A stretch of DNA of 64,000 nucleotides from Acanthochlamys bracteata (GCA_019914995.1 CM034133.1:7954495-8018494), one strand, 5' to 3'; positions 1 through 12,509 are shown, counted from the first letter of the stretch. The notes: a model not told the origin generated them from the letters alone. Made by a program: numbers and translations.

Positions 1-83
1 ATTTTCAGTTTATTAAGTCATGTGCATTATCTGCACGCTTCTTCTTTTAGTGCTTTTCTGATGCAATTTGATCTTATTTGTAG

Positions 84-179
84 GTGTTGGTACGTGATAT
101 CTGGGTGTTTGAGAGATCCCTATTCCATCCTGGAGCTGATTGGCGCCTTTGTGGACGCATTTCATTTCCTGCTGCCTAA
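84..179 (+). CDS. Last coding exon of an unidentified gene (possible Tim44/MRPL45-like C-terminus)
   Basis: A 31-codon open stretch follows a good acceptor (a T-rich tract ending TTTGTAG at 83) and ends at TAA 177-179. It reads VLVRDIWVFERSL, then FHPGADWRLCGRI, then SFPAA. The pattern of a VFER/VFEK segment followed by a W-R turn and an RI/KI strand resembles the C-terminal end of Tim44-like and mitochondrial ribosomal protein L45-like proteins. That assignment rests on memory of the family and is weak. The earlier exons lie left of the window. The gene points towards MO25, so the two are convergent. The exon reading is moderately secure; the product name is not. Confidence 0.4.
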   Translation: MLVRDIWVFERSLFHPGADWRLCGRISFPAA

Positions 180-982
180 TATTACTTCTGTTCTACAGAA
201 TTTAGGTTGTAAATTTGAACAAATTTATGATTTTTTGTTGCCTCTGAGTTATTGCAGCCTTTCTTAGTTGAACATATATGTGCTGTATCTTTATTTACAA
301 AATAAGAGGTCTCTCCCCTTCATATCTTTTCACTAACTCAACCAATAAGGCTGCCAAATGTGTTATAAAGATGCTACCTCTTTTGCTTATGGTCAACGGG
401 TTTTGAAAAAAATGAAAAATATATTAGATAGATATTTATAAAAGAAATAGAGAATATATAAAAGAAATAAAGAATATAGAATAAATGGAAGTGATTTTTA
501 TATTCACTAAGAATCCTAATTTTTTACTTTACTATGAACTATGAATACTATGAATTCTTCGATCAAATTAGTTAAGAGTCGTGAATTTATAATAAATTTT
601 TTGATAATAAAATTTTTTTTAGAAAGATAGAAAGAAGATAAGGATAAGAATGGGAGAAGAAGAATAAGCAAATTTTGAAAAAATTGATAAAAGTAGATTA
701 ACATACATATTCGTGTATAAAGACAAATAGATACAACTTTAATACTCTTCACTGTACACTTCGAACTTTGCTTTTTCTTTTTAAAGAGCATATATATATA
801 TGCTATATAGTTTCTTTGTTTTACTCTATCAACAATAATTAAAAAGCCAACAGTTTTTAAGCCTTAAAGTGCTCATGTTTGTTTGTCAGTTTATTACATG
901 CTCTATTTCTTGTCAAATCACATGGGGTAAAGAGTGCATTCTTCAAACATAAAATCCACTTAATAGGGATCTCATTGAACAT
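180..982. other. Spacer between convergent genes, AT-rich
   Basis: This holds the probable 3' UTR of the leftward gene and AT-rich sequence with A and T runs. I see no coding exon, RNA gene or clear transposon here. Confidence 0.5.
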
Positions 983-985
983 TTA

Positions 986-1280
986 GGACGTGTTTTAATC
1001 ATCCGTAACTTTACTTTCTTCCGTCAAATTTTAAATTTAAATAATTCATATATTTCAATTACACAAAAAATTCAAAACTCCACTTTCCACATACGAAACT
1101 TCATTCTCAACTTTTTTATTTACATACTTTTCAATACAACTATATCTTTTAATTTTCAACACACTTCCAAAACCTATTGAAACACAAATACTGAACTCCA
1201 ATTTACTTTATTTTTTAAAAAACTCTACTTCCTACTTTTCACTTTCACAAAACTCAATTACAGGCATTTAAAACACGCTC
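986..1280. mobile_element. Tourist-type MITE (PIF/Harbinger-like)
   Basis: The left end reads GGACGTGTTTTAA and the right end reads TTAAAACACGCTC, so the ends are inverted copies with one mismatch. The trinucleotide TTA flanks both sides (983-985 and 1281-1283). A TTA target duplication is the mark of PIF/Harbinger elements and their Tourist MITEs. The 295-bp body is AT-rich and has no reading frame. It lies just beyond the stop codon of MO25, so it may form part of that gene's 3' flank or UTR. Confidence 0.7.
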
Positions 1281-1562
1281 TTACATAAGGCCATGTTTGG
1301 TGAAGTAATTTGAACTTGCCTCAACAGGCACTTTAGACTTACAGAGTAGAATCCATTCTACACAAGTCAATCCTAAGTAGAGCCAAAACAAAAAAGATCC
1401 AATATACCAATAAATACCCAGATATTTACACAGTAACAATGAAAACCAACTTCTGCATAAGGTCAGGCCAAACAATATTACACCAAACTTAGAATACTAA
1501 AAGCTATTCCTTGAACAAATTTATCATACTAGCGATGGAACTTATAATTATCAAATAAACAT

Positions 1563-4500
1563 CTATGTCATAGTGGATGGTAGATGAGCAATCCTCTCAA
1601 TTTCATTAATGACTAGTTCCTTCTCCTCTTCAAATTGTTCATCCTCTCCTGCAAAAGAATAGAGGGTTGTTAGGAAAAATAATATAAAGCAGAGAATTTT
1701 TACATATTCCATGGTATTTATTCGGAGAGGTTCAGCCAAACTGGGAGTAACATAGTAGTATCTCAATGGCTATGTTCAATCCTACTTTCAAAAGATTGCT
1801 CAGGGTGCCTTTTTGAGGTTGTATATCAACCACAGCATCAATTGTTCTATACAGAAGTGGGCAGCCTTTCTTTGATTCAGTTGTCACAAGGATAATCACC
1901 TCATGTACAAACATATTTACATTTTGTTCACAACAATACTTCACCTTTGTTTGAAGGAAGCCTGTGCAGCAACATCAACAATTCATCATGATTCTTGGCC
2001 AAGATGTTAATGATCTCTTGTGGCTTATTTGGATTAGCAACAAACACCTATTAGGTAAGAGAAATCAAAATGAGTAATTAGATCTTCAACCAAAAAAAAA
2101 AAAAAAAAATCAATATTCCAATACAAGACGTCAAAACTTGTAATATATTGCTCATAGGAACCTTTTTTGTCAAAACAATTCATCTAATTTCAGTGGAACA
2201 TCTGAAACTTGCAAATAACTGGCATTCAAAATGAATAAACCTTTGGGTATGTCTTAGTGTACACCTTTGTTAGAATCCACATTCAACTTCAAACCTATCC
2301 TAAAGAGGTGTATCCCATCCCTATTGATTCACAAATAAAGTTGTACACACAGCTTTACGATAGTATCGCCATTTGAAAGATAAAGTAACGATTCTACAAA
2401 AGACTAGAGACTTTTAGCACAATCAAGATCAATCAAGCAAACTAAAGTTTAAAACCAATTCATCCTTGTCATATCTACAACTTCTTAAGGCTAGTTCATA
2501 TACGTAATCACACAAGCAGGCAAAGTATGTGTGCAACAAACCTTGAAGATGTGGAATGCTGATATCTGGATGTTTTTGCTTGAATCCTGCGAGTGGGTAA
2601 TAATCAGAAAAACACAATGCAACTCTTGGGTGAAACAAGACCCCAAATGCATTTTAAATTTCCAAATTAAACAAAAAGAATGCAAGACTATATAGAGACT
2701 TGTATACAAATCAGACAGCAACATTAACTTCACCATAGAAGCTTTCATTAAGTGCTATTATTAAGTAAGAAACACTAGATTGCCGCCTTTTTTCTAATGA
2801 TGATCAGGTGATATGGCCCCATCTCTCACCCAAGATATGACTAATTTGAGGATCACCATCAGACCTACTCCATTTTAAACTTGTATATTAATATCTAAGC
2901 ATTTTATATGCGCTACAATACAAGCCCCTCTAAAAGCCAAAAATGATAGCAATGTATCTTTTAAAGTTGACAAATTAACATGATACTTCTATAAGTCGTT
3001 GGATAAAAATAAGAGATCAAACTACACCAAAAGAGAGTGCATCATTACCTTCAACAACGACACCATGGAATTCAGGTACTTAACTTCTGAAATGTAGCGT
3101 TTCATAATTTGTGAATTTGGAGCTTCCAAAAGAAACTCGGACAGCAGCTAAAACATATCATGTTTTATCAAAAAGTGTGTTTCAGATAAGAGCACACATA
3201 CAAAAGCAGAAGCAAATTCCTATGCTTAACCTTCAAGGACTGCCTTCTTGTGACATAATTTGCTGAAGAGAGTAGCTTGTGATATTGCTCGAAGAACTGG
3301 AGAAGTGTTCAACATGTAACAATCATATCAGAACTATTCAGGTGCAAAAATCGTACCAGATTTTCTAGCAAAAGGATGCATCCCCTCACCTGCTCATAAT
3401 GAGTGCTTAAGAATTGAGAGACTGCATTCTCGTGCTTCGTAAGTAAGTCCTGCCAAAGACAACCAGTACGATCAAACGATCATTAATTGTTTTCCTTAAA
3501 GCAAGAAAGTCAAAGTAACTCTAACAAGAAATTTTTAATTGATGCGTGGAAGATTGACCTTGAATGTGGATAAAGCATCAGAAGCAATGTCAAAATTTGG
3601 TAGTTCCACATACTTAAAAAACAATTCAAAGCTTGCTGATTCCAGTACATATCTGTCACAGTACAAGAATTTAAGAAATGATGCTAAAATCATGCTAAAT
3701 CAAGCATATAACAAATTACAAAAGAAGTAACGACCTTTAATACGATTCTTATAACAAAAGGAGCTTCATTTGGACAGAGACAAACGTTCCCATATATAGA
3801 GAACATATAAGTTTCCCTGCAATGCATCTCAATTTTTTCTATTAAAGATAATCCCATATAAACTCAGACACCTAAGTACCATTCCTCTTAACTTACTGCC
3901 TGGATTTTCTTGCGGAGTCAACAATGTCATGTTAATTACATCAGTTACCCTATTCACAAAACCGTAATGACTGTTTATGACTTCAGAAATACATTTCAAA
4001 TCTGATAATGATCAAGAGAACTACACAGGAAATTAAATTTTCCTGTAGAATGCAGAGAATCTTACTTGGCAAGTGTCTGGTATTTGATGCAGTCTCTTAA
4101 CATGCTACCACAATTCAAAGCAACTTCTTTGTTGTTGTAGCTGTTTGTAGCATATCATTAACAAAATGAGGATTCAACCATAAGGAATTGCAATATCATA
4201 AATCATAACATATGTACATCAAGCATAAAAGCAAAAGGAAGTGTTCTACTATTCATTTTTTATTTGATTAGAGCATAGAAGTACTTTCACGATGGTACAT
4301 CCAAACACAAAAGCTCTGAAGAAATTCTTATGTTGAAATCTATATTCATATAAAAATTCTTTATAGGAAAAGCTCTTTTCCGACAGGCCCATGCAAACAT
4401 TGCTGAAATATGAAAATGGAATCGAAGAAAGATGGTGCGGTATAGGTTCCAAAATTGCCAATTGAAGCAACAGAAACCATCGCCTTTCGGGGATTGAAAA

Positions 4501-6925
4501 GAAGGGGATTAGAGTCATCCTTAGATAAATTTTATTTCATTTTAATTATTTAACTTTACTTTATTGATGACTATGTCTGTTGCTCTTTATTTGCTGCTTC
4601 TCATTCTAATAATGCAAGTTGGAACCAGAAAAGGGTATATGCATCAAAGACTAGCTGATGTCCATGTGGCTATCATTGGCCTCAAATTCTTTCCTTTAAA
4701 ATTTACCAAAATTTTTTTTTATCTATATATCATTTGATTTGAAAACCCAAAACTTGAGCTTTATTAGTTCGAGCATAGGCACAAAGAAATTCGTTATATT
4801 TCTTTCTTATTTAATGCACAAATGTTTGGGTTTAAAGAGTAAATTCTTTTGTTTTTGTTTACTATCCATGTTTCAAGTAAACGCATAAGAGAAGTAGTTA
4901 CATTAAAACTGCCTAGCAACAGGTATATAACTGCTTTTTGCATGTTGTTACGGAATGCCCAATCATCATCTCTCCCACTTTTTCATGCACAAATAAAAAA
5001 AGAGCCTCAAGTTGTACGATGTTATGATTATCAAGCACTAGGGTGTAAATAAGTGATCAAGATTGAGTTACAAAACTCTTGAGCCGAGCATGCTCAAGCT
5101 TGCCTAGTTCACATATCAGTAAACCTCAACTTTGATGAGCTTAAATCGAAAATAAAACTGAAACTTTTTCTTATGTATTGCGTTTTGCTATCAAAAGTTA
5201 AATTTAAGATAATAATCCTATTGAATATATTATGACTTATTTAAAAAATTATATGTAAATGGGTTAGTTAACAGGATCTAGAGGTTGAGTACCCCAAAGT
5301 TGAACTCATTTCATATAAGAGGTTAAGCTTGATCTTGGCTCGTTTAGTAAAAGAGTCGAGATCAAGTCAAGCCTACTGCTAGTTGAGCTCGTGTAGATCT
5401 ATTCATTGGTGGCACTGCAACGCACATATGCCTAAAGGCCAAAAGTTCACTTGCTGAGTCTTCATGCCCAACAAGCATGTAGCAAACAAAGAATTAGTAT
5501 GTGATGTGATGTGATGTTGATAATATTTGAGTTAATCAATTATATAACTACTACTCTATCCAAAAGCAAGGCAATAAAATCTACATCTTGGAGGAAATTT
5601 TACTCCTCCATTGCACATAACCAATATAGATAGAAAGCTATCACTACCAAGCTGCTGCTTGAAAGCTCACCAAACAACAAGGAAGTCCAAGAGGTCCAAA
5701 TGATTCTCCAAGTAATCCACGCAACAGTAACTGGAACCAACCTTCTGTCTTAACAAGACACACCAACAGTACACTAGATCTTTTCTAGCCTGTTAACATT
5801 TTTTAAAGTTAGCTCATAGAGGATAAACTATACGCAATAGTAATATGGTAGACATACTTCCCACCCCAATGTTGGCAACTTTTGTACAAGAAGAGAAAGA
5901 ATATCCTCCTTGCAAACTTCAAGTGCTAACTGTGAAACGCGATCTGGATTTGGTTCACTTTCGCCATCACCAGAAAGCATGTTTCTCACTGAAAGGATAT
6001 TTTTTTCAGCATCCTCAAGAGCCTACCACGGGTGAAAATATCATGTTCAGCTAAAACTGCAGTAAAGACAACTCTCACAAAAGCGTCTTAAGCTAATATT
6101 TTATTGATAGATCAGGGCCACAGTTCAAATTAAACGTGTCACTAATCATTGAGCTATAAACTTTAAAAGATCTTTTAGCGGTTGTCAAAATTGCTCTACA
6201 ACATTAAGAACAAGTTTTCTAAAAAGATATTCTGCTAGATCACATGCAGTAGAGCAAAGGTAGAGCTTGGCTGCTGCTTCAGAGCCTAGTTTACATAGGC
6301 AAGTGGAAAAAGTTGAAGGGCACCTGCTTCTAGCATGTAAATCCACAATAATACAAGAATTTGGATAGGATTAAGCATGACTACTGAGGAACCTTCTTTC
6401 AAATCTTCGCTACAAAACTAGAGAGTCTAATCCTCTATTCACTAAAAAACCCAAAAAACACTTAACTACAAAACTGCAAACCACTTTTCGGATAACTCAA
6501 GTTCACAAGAAACATTAATCGCAATTAAATCTGGTCAGTCCAAACTCCTTGACCCACCACCCAACTTGTTAACCTTCGATATCGTCAAAATTCTTACCAA
6601 CACAATACACTTGCACTGCAAATTCCAACATTAAGAACCACATATTCAATCAAAGTTTCAGTTTTTTATAAAGTCAGCATTTGAACATAAGGTAAATTGA
6701 ATAAGTGATCACTAAACTCACTAAACGTAATCACTGAGAAGAACATCAGACTGATCTAAAACTCAGATTTGCCCAAAAGGAAAAATCAAAGCAAGAAAAG
6801 AGAGAGGGAACCTTTGCACCGGTGCGAGTGTCGAGAGCGACAAGACTATCTTTGAGAGATCGAACGAGATCATCAACGGGATTCGACCGTGAAGCCTTCG
6901 ATTGCTTGAAGAAGGAGAACGACAT
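1563..6925 (-). CDS. MO25-like protein (calcium-binding protein 39 / Hym1 family)
   Basis: MO25 is an armadillo-like helical scaffold that binds STRAD or Ste20/GCK-type kinases and activates them; plant members are linked to cell division and polarity. Eleven exons on the minus strand give 341 residues, the length I recall for human MO25 alpha: 6925-6812, 6022-5858, 5789-5671, 4140-4066, 3652-3559, 3449-3390, 3296-3231, 3147-3049, 2586-2542, 2047-1945 and 1648-1563. Every junction is GT-AG and in phase. The start MSFSFFKQSKASRSNP is typical of plant members. Family blocks include NNKEVALNCGSMLRDC, YVTRRQSLKLLSEFLLE, KNIQISAFHIFKVFVANPNK and EDEQFEEEKELV near the C-terminus. Introns 1 and 3 are the longest, and intron 3 holds a transposon relic. 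The 5' flank (6926-7200) is GC-richer than the spacer beyond it, as expected for a 5' UTR or promoter. No defect is seen. Confidence 0.95.
5039..5405. mobile_element. Probable hAT-like MITE in MO25 intron 3
   Basis: The left end starts TAGGGTGTAAATAAGTGATC and the interior carries GAGCCGAGC and CTCAAGCTTG stretches. Near the right end is TTGAGCTCGTGTAGATC. Plant MITEs of the type TAGGGGTGTAAATGAGC...GAGCTCGTTTACACCCCTA have this layout. The right boundary is eroded and I could not settle a target duplication. Confidence 0.4.
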
Positions 6926-7308
6926 CCCCGAGAAATCACACTCAAACTTAAACTACAACCACAATAACAATCAGATTGAAATTATCGTACCAAAAATTAC
7001 AGGAAAGTTCAGCGAGCAACACCTACAAGTCGCTGATAATGACCAATGCGACCTCTCGTTTGGTCGCTGATGTTTCGTTTTAACCCAACTTTCGCTCGAC
7101 CGTATCTGACGATTAATCTTCTTCTTCTCCGCGAGCCCGATGGCTACCGCTCCTGTCCCGCCGACCGACGTCTTCTCCTTCCTCCCGATCCCGGGATTAA
7201 TCTTCACTCCATCAATCCTCCTGCTTCTCCGTCCACGATCGAGACATTTCAGTATATATTCGGGAAACGGTTTAAGGGCTCGCTCGGCAAACGCTCAACC
7301 GAATGGAG

Positions 7309-7480
7309 TGGCTGTTTGGTTTAGCTTACTTAAAAAAATTATTTTTAAATTTTTTATTTTTAAATTTTTAATATATATTTTATAAATATTAAAAAAAATT
7401 AAAAATATAAAAAAATTATTAATAAAATTTTTTATTATATATTTTTATTTTAAAAGTACTTTCAAATATACTCTAAGAAT
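7309..7480. mobile_element. Relic of AT-rich GTTTGG-type MITE (family B)
   Basis: It begins near GGCTGTTTGGTTTAGC and is followed by the family B core (TTTTTAATATATATTTTATAA, then ATTTTTTATTATATATTTTT), ending near CTTTCAAATATACTC. The same order of blocks occurs at 12.2, 12.5, 25.9, 26.4 and 37.3 kb. It is shorter than the other copies. Confidence 0.4.
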
Positions 7481-7827
7481 TCTGATCGAGAGATTTTTAG
7501 TTGTTGGCTAAAAATAATGTGCTTGGGAACTCTTGTGCTGAGCTGGAAAATGAATTCATCAAACTTGAACCGACTGACTCGACGTGGAAAAGCTATAAAG
7601 AAGAAACAAAACACAAAATCAGACGAAAATTAAGAAAAAGATAATAATTATTATAACTTCTATTATTGTTTAAATATATTTGAATTGATCCGTTCAACTA
7701 ATAGATGGTTCAATACTAAAACTGTTTGAACTTAATCGGATCAATTTGGATAGACTGTACAAACAAATTATTTACAAATTTGAACTATTTTAAATTATAG
7801 ATCACCAATTTTTGTTTCGATCCGAAT

Positions 7828-8349
7828 TAGGAATGGCAATTCGAATTCATATATAAGTTTTGAATCGATTCATATAATAATCACATCAAAATCGTTCAAT
7901 TTTAATTCGACTTATTTAATTATATAAATTAAAATTATTAATTTTAATCAAATCTAATTAATAACAAAATTAAATTCAGGTTGATCTTTTAATAATTAAA
8001 ATTACTAAAATAAAAATTAATTTCTAATAATAATATATGAAATATATTTATTATCATATATATATATAATAAATATTAATTTTGATAACATATATTAATT
8101 AAGTAAAAAATAAAGTACATTAGATTAACTTAAAAGATATATATTACAAATTAAATTAAAATTTTATGTCATTATTTTTAATATTTTAATTATTAAATAA
8201 TATATTATATATAAATAATTAAATAGATTAATTCAGTTTTATTTAAAATTTTGAATTAATTTCGATCGATTCGAATCCGATTAAAATCTAATTCAAATTT
8301 AATTTTTTCAAATCAAATTTATGAGTCAGGTCTGAAATTACCACTTCTA
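7828..8349. mobile_element. hAT-like MITE, family A, copy 1
   Basis: The left end TAGGAATGGCAATTCGAA matches the inverted right end (AATTACCACTTCTA, complement TAGAAGTGGTAATT). The flanking eight bases agree only in part (ATCCGAAT and ATCCTGAC). The subterminal parts carry the GATCCGAATT / ATTCGATC motifs shared by all family A copies. It has no coding capacity. Confidence 0.5.
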
Positions 8350-8515
8350 ATCCTGACGAAACACTTTGAGCAACTAAGATCTGACAGCAGGAGTATGATG
8401 TGAACTACTTGAGGAATTATGGAGTGCATGAAAAGAGCTACGACAAAAGATTATAAGTTAGAACGAAAGCGATTGACAAAAGACTCCAATTATATAACGA
8501 CCGAAAAAATTAAGG

Positions 8516-8742
8516 AACATTTGGTTTAGTTTATCAAATGCGTTTTATTTCCAAAAGAACACCTCACATTTTTCAATAAAATATTTTACAGATTTTAAAA
8601 AAAATGAAATAGTATAAAAAATATGTTGGCTAATTTTAATTTGTAATAATTTCTTTTATCAAAATGTTAAATTTATTTTTCAACAAAAAAATTTAAAACA
8701 TTTTTTTATTTTTTAAAAGTTATATTTCATATGAACCCTTAA
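8516..8742. mobile_element. Possible small MITE relic
   Basis: The segment starts with AAGGAACATTTGGTTTAG and ends with TATGAACCCTTAAAT, with an AT-rich interior. The ends resemble an inverted repeat of the GTTTGG type but are imperfect. Confidence 0.3.
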
Positions 8743-8889
8743 ATAGGTGAGTTTATCAAAAAAGTTAATCTTATTTCCGTCTCTAAAGTCTTGGCAACCT
8801 TTTATTTTCAGCAACCCAAACATTGGTCGCTGCTGTCCTATTTTGTTATATAAAGTTTCTGCTTGTATGATGACATTCTACTAACTGCT

Positions 8890-8978
8890 GGGTGTTACAA
8901 ATCTTGGTGCAATATATGACCCAATCTAAAAATACAATTGACCCATTTAATTAGAATTATGATTAGAAAATTTAATTC

Positions 8979-9012
<34 letters not shown>

Positions 9013-9667
9013 GTGGATTGAATTAGGATTGAACAATTTTGATCCGATTTAAATAAGTCGACCTGAATTAACTCGAAATTGATTCACTAATTTGAATTGT
9101 CATCTCTTAAAAAAATAATATTTGATTTTTTCTTTTCATTTATTAAAATATTAATAATAAAAATAATCGATAATATAAATTATTAAATTATATGCAATTT
9201 GTAATTAATTATTATTTTTATATTTTAGTAAAATAGTGTAAGATGAGAATTATAATATTATCAAAAGTATTACTATATAGGTGTTTCTATAATGACGAAT
9301 TTAAATTTTGTATAAAAATTTTTATTAAATAACTATATTTATCAAAATTTTTATCGAAATTATTAGTATGTATTTATAATCATAAAATTTCAGCTGTCAC
9401 CATATATTTTCAAAAAATAAAAATAAAATTTTTTTGAATATTTTAAGACAGATGAAGATATTAAAAAAAGTATAATTTAACGGGTATTTATAATATCTCG
9501 TCACTAAATGGGTCGACTTGAATTTGACTCGGTTATTAATAGATTGAGTTAGAATTAATTATTTTGACCCGTATAAATTTATGGATTATGTTAGGATTAA
9601 ACAAATTTGACTCATTTGTTAAATAGATCGATCCGAAATCGATCCACCAATCTAATTGTCACCCCTA
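8890..9667. mobile_element. hAT-like element, family A, copy 2 (long form)
   Basis: The right end (CTAATTGTCACCCCTA) is the inverted form of the family A terminus TAGGGGTGACAATT. The left end, near GGGTGTTACAAATC, is degraded. Block 9220-9480 (for example TAGTGTAAGATGAGAATTA) recurs in inverted form at about 11.2-11.46 kb and directly at 62.55-62.8 kb, which ties three long copies together. Confidence 0.5.
8979..9011. repeat. AT microsatellite
   Basis: This is an uninterrupted run of about fifteen AT dinucleotides inside family A copy 2. It is likely polymorphic in length. Confidence 0.9.
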
Positions 9668-9805
9668 TCTTTAGCTAATAAGAATCCGTCATTCCGGCAG
9701 TGATTCGGTAGTCCTGGTTTACAATATCTTCTACTTCTATGTAATCAACTCACGAATTAGGTACACAATTATAATTTTGATTACATGTACAAGACATATA
9801 TATAG

Positions 9806-10327
9806 CTAGCTAGTTGGTTGCATTGAGTCCTTCCTGCTTCTAAGAAAAGCTTCCTTCTTACTCCTGATAAACTCGCCCGATTTCTGGTCTATGTTCAAGG
9901 CCTCTCCTAGCTTTGGTTTAGGCACTATCGGCTTCGTCGATGATTCTGTTTTCTGCGAACGATCGTCGATACTGTTGTTCGTTTTTCTTGAGGAAATATC
10001 CCAAGTTGTTGTTGATCCTGCAGCAGCAGAAGTAACAGTATCAATCTTTTCAATGGAAATATCCCAAGTTGAACTACTTGCACTACCATTCATATTCTTC
10101 GCCGTTTCTTTTGATCTTGCATCCTTTACTACCACTGTATGTGTAGCAGGTTGTTGTTGATCTCCGGCGGAAACAAAAGCAGTCTTGTTGTTCTGTGTAG
10201 GCTTGAATCTGCTAGAGAAGAGCCTCTCTGCAGTGAAGTAGAACAACTTCTGGCAAATGCCTAAAGGGTTTGTTGCATGGTTGCTTCTGTAGCTGTTGCT
10301 GTTTTTAGTGGTGCCCTTCCTTTCCAT
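9806..10327 (-). CDS. Uncharacterised 173-residue basic, Ser/Thr-rich protein
   Basis: The gene is a single open frame without introns, starting MERKGTTKNSNSYRSN and ending QPTS. I do not recognise the family. The frame is clearly GC-richer than the AT-rich flanks. Residues 1-45 are basic and hold LGICQKLFYFTAERLF. Two copies of TWDIS occur (about 87-91 and 108-112) in a Ser/Thr/Ala-rich centre. The C-terminal block EALNIDQKSGEFIRSKKEAF (about 142-161) is followed by LRSRKD and looks like a short conserved helix; I have a vague memory of similar ends in small plant proteins but cannot name one. There is no signal peptide or membrane segment. The 3' side is followed by CTAGCTAG and ATATATA repeats. 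It could be a regulator or structural protein; function is open. Confidence 0.7.
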   Translation of the reverse strand: MERKGTTKNSNSYRSNHATNPLGICQKLFYFTAERLFSSRFKPTQNNKTAFVSAGDQQQPATHTVVVKDARSKETAKNMNGSASSSTWDISIEKIDTVTSAAAGSTTTWDISSRKTNNSIDDRSQKTESSTKPIVPKPKLGEALNIDQKSGEFIRSKKEAFLRSRKDSMQPTS

Positions 10328-10934
10328 GACTATAATTTTGAATGGATAAAAAATTTAAGTTAATGGAGGAAGATCAACAGTAGTACCAATAACTTTAAAA
10401 GGTGGCTTTTAATTATGCAAGAGAGGTTACAGATTCTTGCTTGTGGATTTAGGTTAGCGTAGAACTTCAGCAGAAGGATCGATGGTGAAAACCAGTGCTT
10501 TATCAATGATGGATTTGGATTCCATTATTATGCTTTTCTTTCTAATGTGTTTACTCAATTCTTAGCTACTGAGGCCCTACAGATTTTTTTTGCAAGTTCT
10601 TCAAGTTTTATAGATAGATTCCATTAGCATTACAAGAAGGCAATCTAAAGTAAGTTAAGAGGCCCATCATTATCAACAACAGCAATCGAGTGCTGATATA
10701 CGCTTGGTGAGTAAGATTTGTTTTAAAACTATTTTTCAAACACTTTTGTTTACATATTTTGTAAGTAAAATTTTAGCCCTATTACAACTCTACTAAAATT
10801 AAATTTTCAAAATAACTTTGACATAACAATAGTTTTCTAATGAAACTGGAGTATTCCTAATGAGATTTAAACTCTAAATTCTAAATTTCTAGATGGCACG
10901 ATGCTTCTGGCCCGAAGTCCTCGTCCTAGAATTC

Positions 10935-11768
10935 TAGGGATGGTAATTTGAATTTGTGGATCAGTTTTAGATCGACATATTTAATAACCGGATCAAATTC
11001 ATTCAGCCCTAACCCAATTCATAAATTTATACGGATCAAAATTGTCAACCCTAACCCAACTTATTAATAACCAGATCAAATTTGGATCGATCCAAATAAT
11101 TATAATTTTTAATTTTTAATTTTATATATTTAAGCTTCAGCGAATTTATAATATCAGTTGTAATAAAAGTGCACGATATTTTTAATGACGAGATATAGTA
11201 AATACCTGTCAAAATGTACTTTTTTTAGTATCTTTATCGGTCTTTAAAATATTCAAAACTTTTAATTTTTAAAAATATGTGGTGACAGTTGAAATTTTAT
11301 GATTATAAATATATACTAATAATTTTGATAAAAATTTTAATAAACATAGCTATCTAACAAAATTTTGATAAAAATTTTTATACAAAATTCAAATTCGTCA
11401 TTATACAAATACCTACATAGTAATACTTTCGATAATATTATAATTCTCATCTTACACTATTTTACTAAGATATAAAAATAACGATTAATTATAAATACCA
11501 TATAATTACTATTATCGATTATTTTTATTACTAATATTTTAATAAACAGAAAGAAGAAATTAAGTATTATTTCTTCAAAAAATAACAATTCAGATTAGTG
11601 AGTCAATTTTGGATTAACCTAGATTGACCTATTTAATAACGGGATCAAATTCGTTCGATCCTAATTCAACCCATATATTTATACAAGTTAAATTTTTTAA
11701 TCCTAATTCTAATTAAATGGATCATTTTTAGGTTATATTTTGGATCGAGTCATACATTGCCACTTCTA
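10935..11768. mobile_element. hAT-like element, family A, copy 3 (long form)
   Basis: The left end TAGGGATGGTAATTTGAA pairs with the right end (CATTGCCACTTCTA, complement TAGAAGTGGCAATG). It is flanked by TAGAATTC and TAGAATCC, a seven-of-eight match. An eight-base target duplication with these termini fits the hAT superfamily. The interior repeats the block seen in copies 2 and 7. It has no transposase frame, so it is non-autonomous. Confidence 0.65.
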
Positions 11769-12205
11769 TAGAATCCCATATCGTAACAAGTGCCCTATGA
11801 AAATTTAAAATACACAAATAAAATCAGATCAGTTAGTTTGCACTCGTTCTCACTTTCCTTCTCTACATCAATGAAATGAATTAGAAATTTTTCTTTCTTC
11901 CATCAGTCAAGATTTCAATCTTTTTGTCGTTGTTATTAGAATTCAAGCTCAATCTTGAACTTTTAATTTATTTTATTTGTTTTTGTTTTTTCTTTCTGTT
12001 TTTGGGATAACAAACATAAATAGCCAATGAACATTTATTCGTCGCTATTCTTCAGCAACTTATTTTTCGTCGCTGACGATGCTCAGTAGCAACCATTGTT
12101 GGTCGCTGTTTGTTGATTACCTCTTTTGTTGTAGTAAAATTTGGTATCCTATTTCATGCACGTAATCCTCAAACTACACGGAGCATGTTTCAAGTTTCTA
12201 AGGAG

Positions 12206-12432
12206 CGGTTTGCAAAAACTTTTCAACAAAATTAATTTTTAATCTTTTAATTTGTATTTTTTAATATATTTTTTATAATATTTAAAAAACTTATTTAAAA
12301 AGTTAGAAAATATAAAAAAAATATTTTATTATTTATTTTTACTAACTTTTCAATAAAAAAATTATTTTGAAAAAATAAAAATATGTTTTAAAAAAAGATT
12401 CTATTTTAAAAATAATTAGTTCAGATTGTTTC
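12206..12432. mobile_element. Family B AT-rich MITE copy
   Basis: It starts at AGGAGCGGTTTGCAAAAAC and holds the shared core TTTTTAATATATTTTTTATAA with runs of A and T. It lies 80 bases from a second copy. Confidence 0.45.
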
Positions 12433-12509
12433 GTGCAAATTTAAGTAGTAACTGGACATCCATGAAAAGTTCTTTGAGAAAAATCCTCGTAAAGCAATAA
12501 AGATGCTTT

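Larger units (their letters stand above)
6926..9805. other. Spacer between MO25 and the 173-residue gene, rich in transposon relics
   Basis: The first 280 bases are probably 5' UTR and promoter of MO25. From 7300 onward the sequence is very AT-rich and made up mainly of MITE relics, listed separately, with simple repeats. No coding exon is supported. Short open frames at 7046-7385 lie in the MO25 leader and have no family likeness. Confidence 0.5.
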
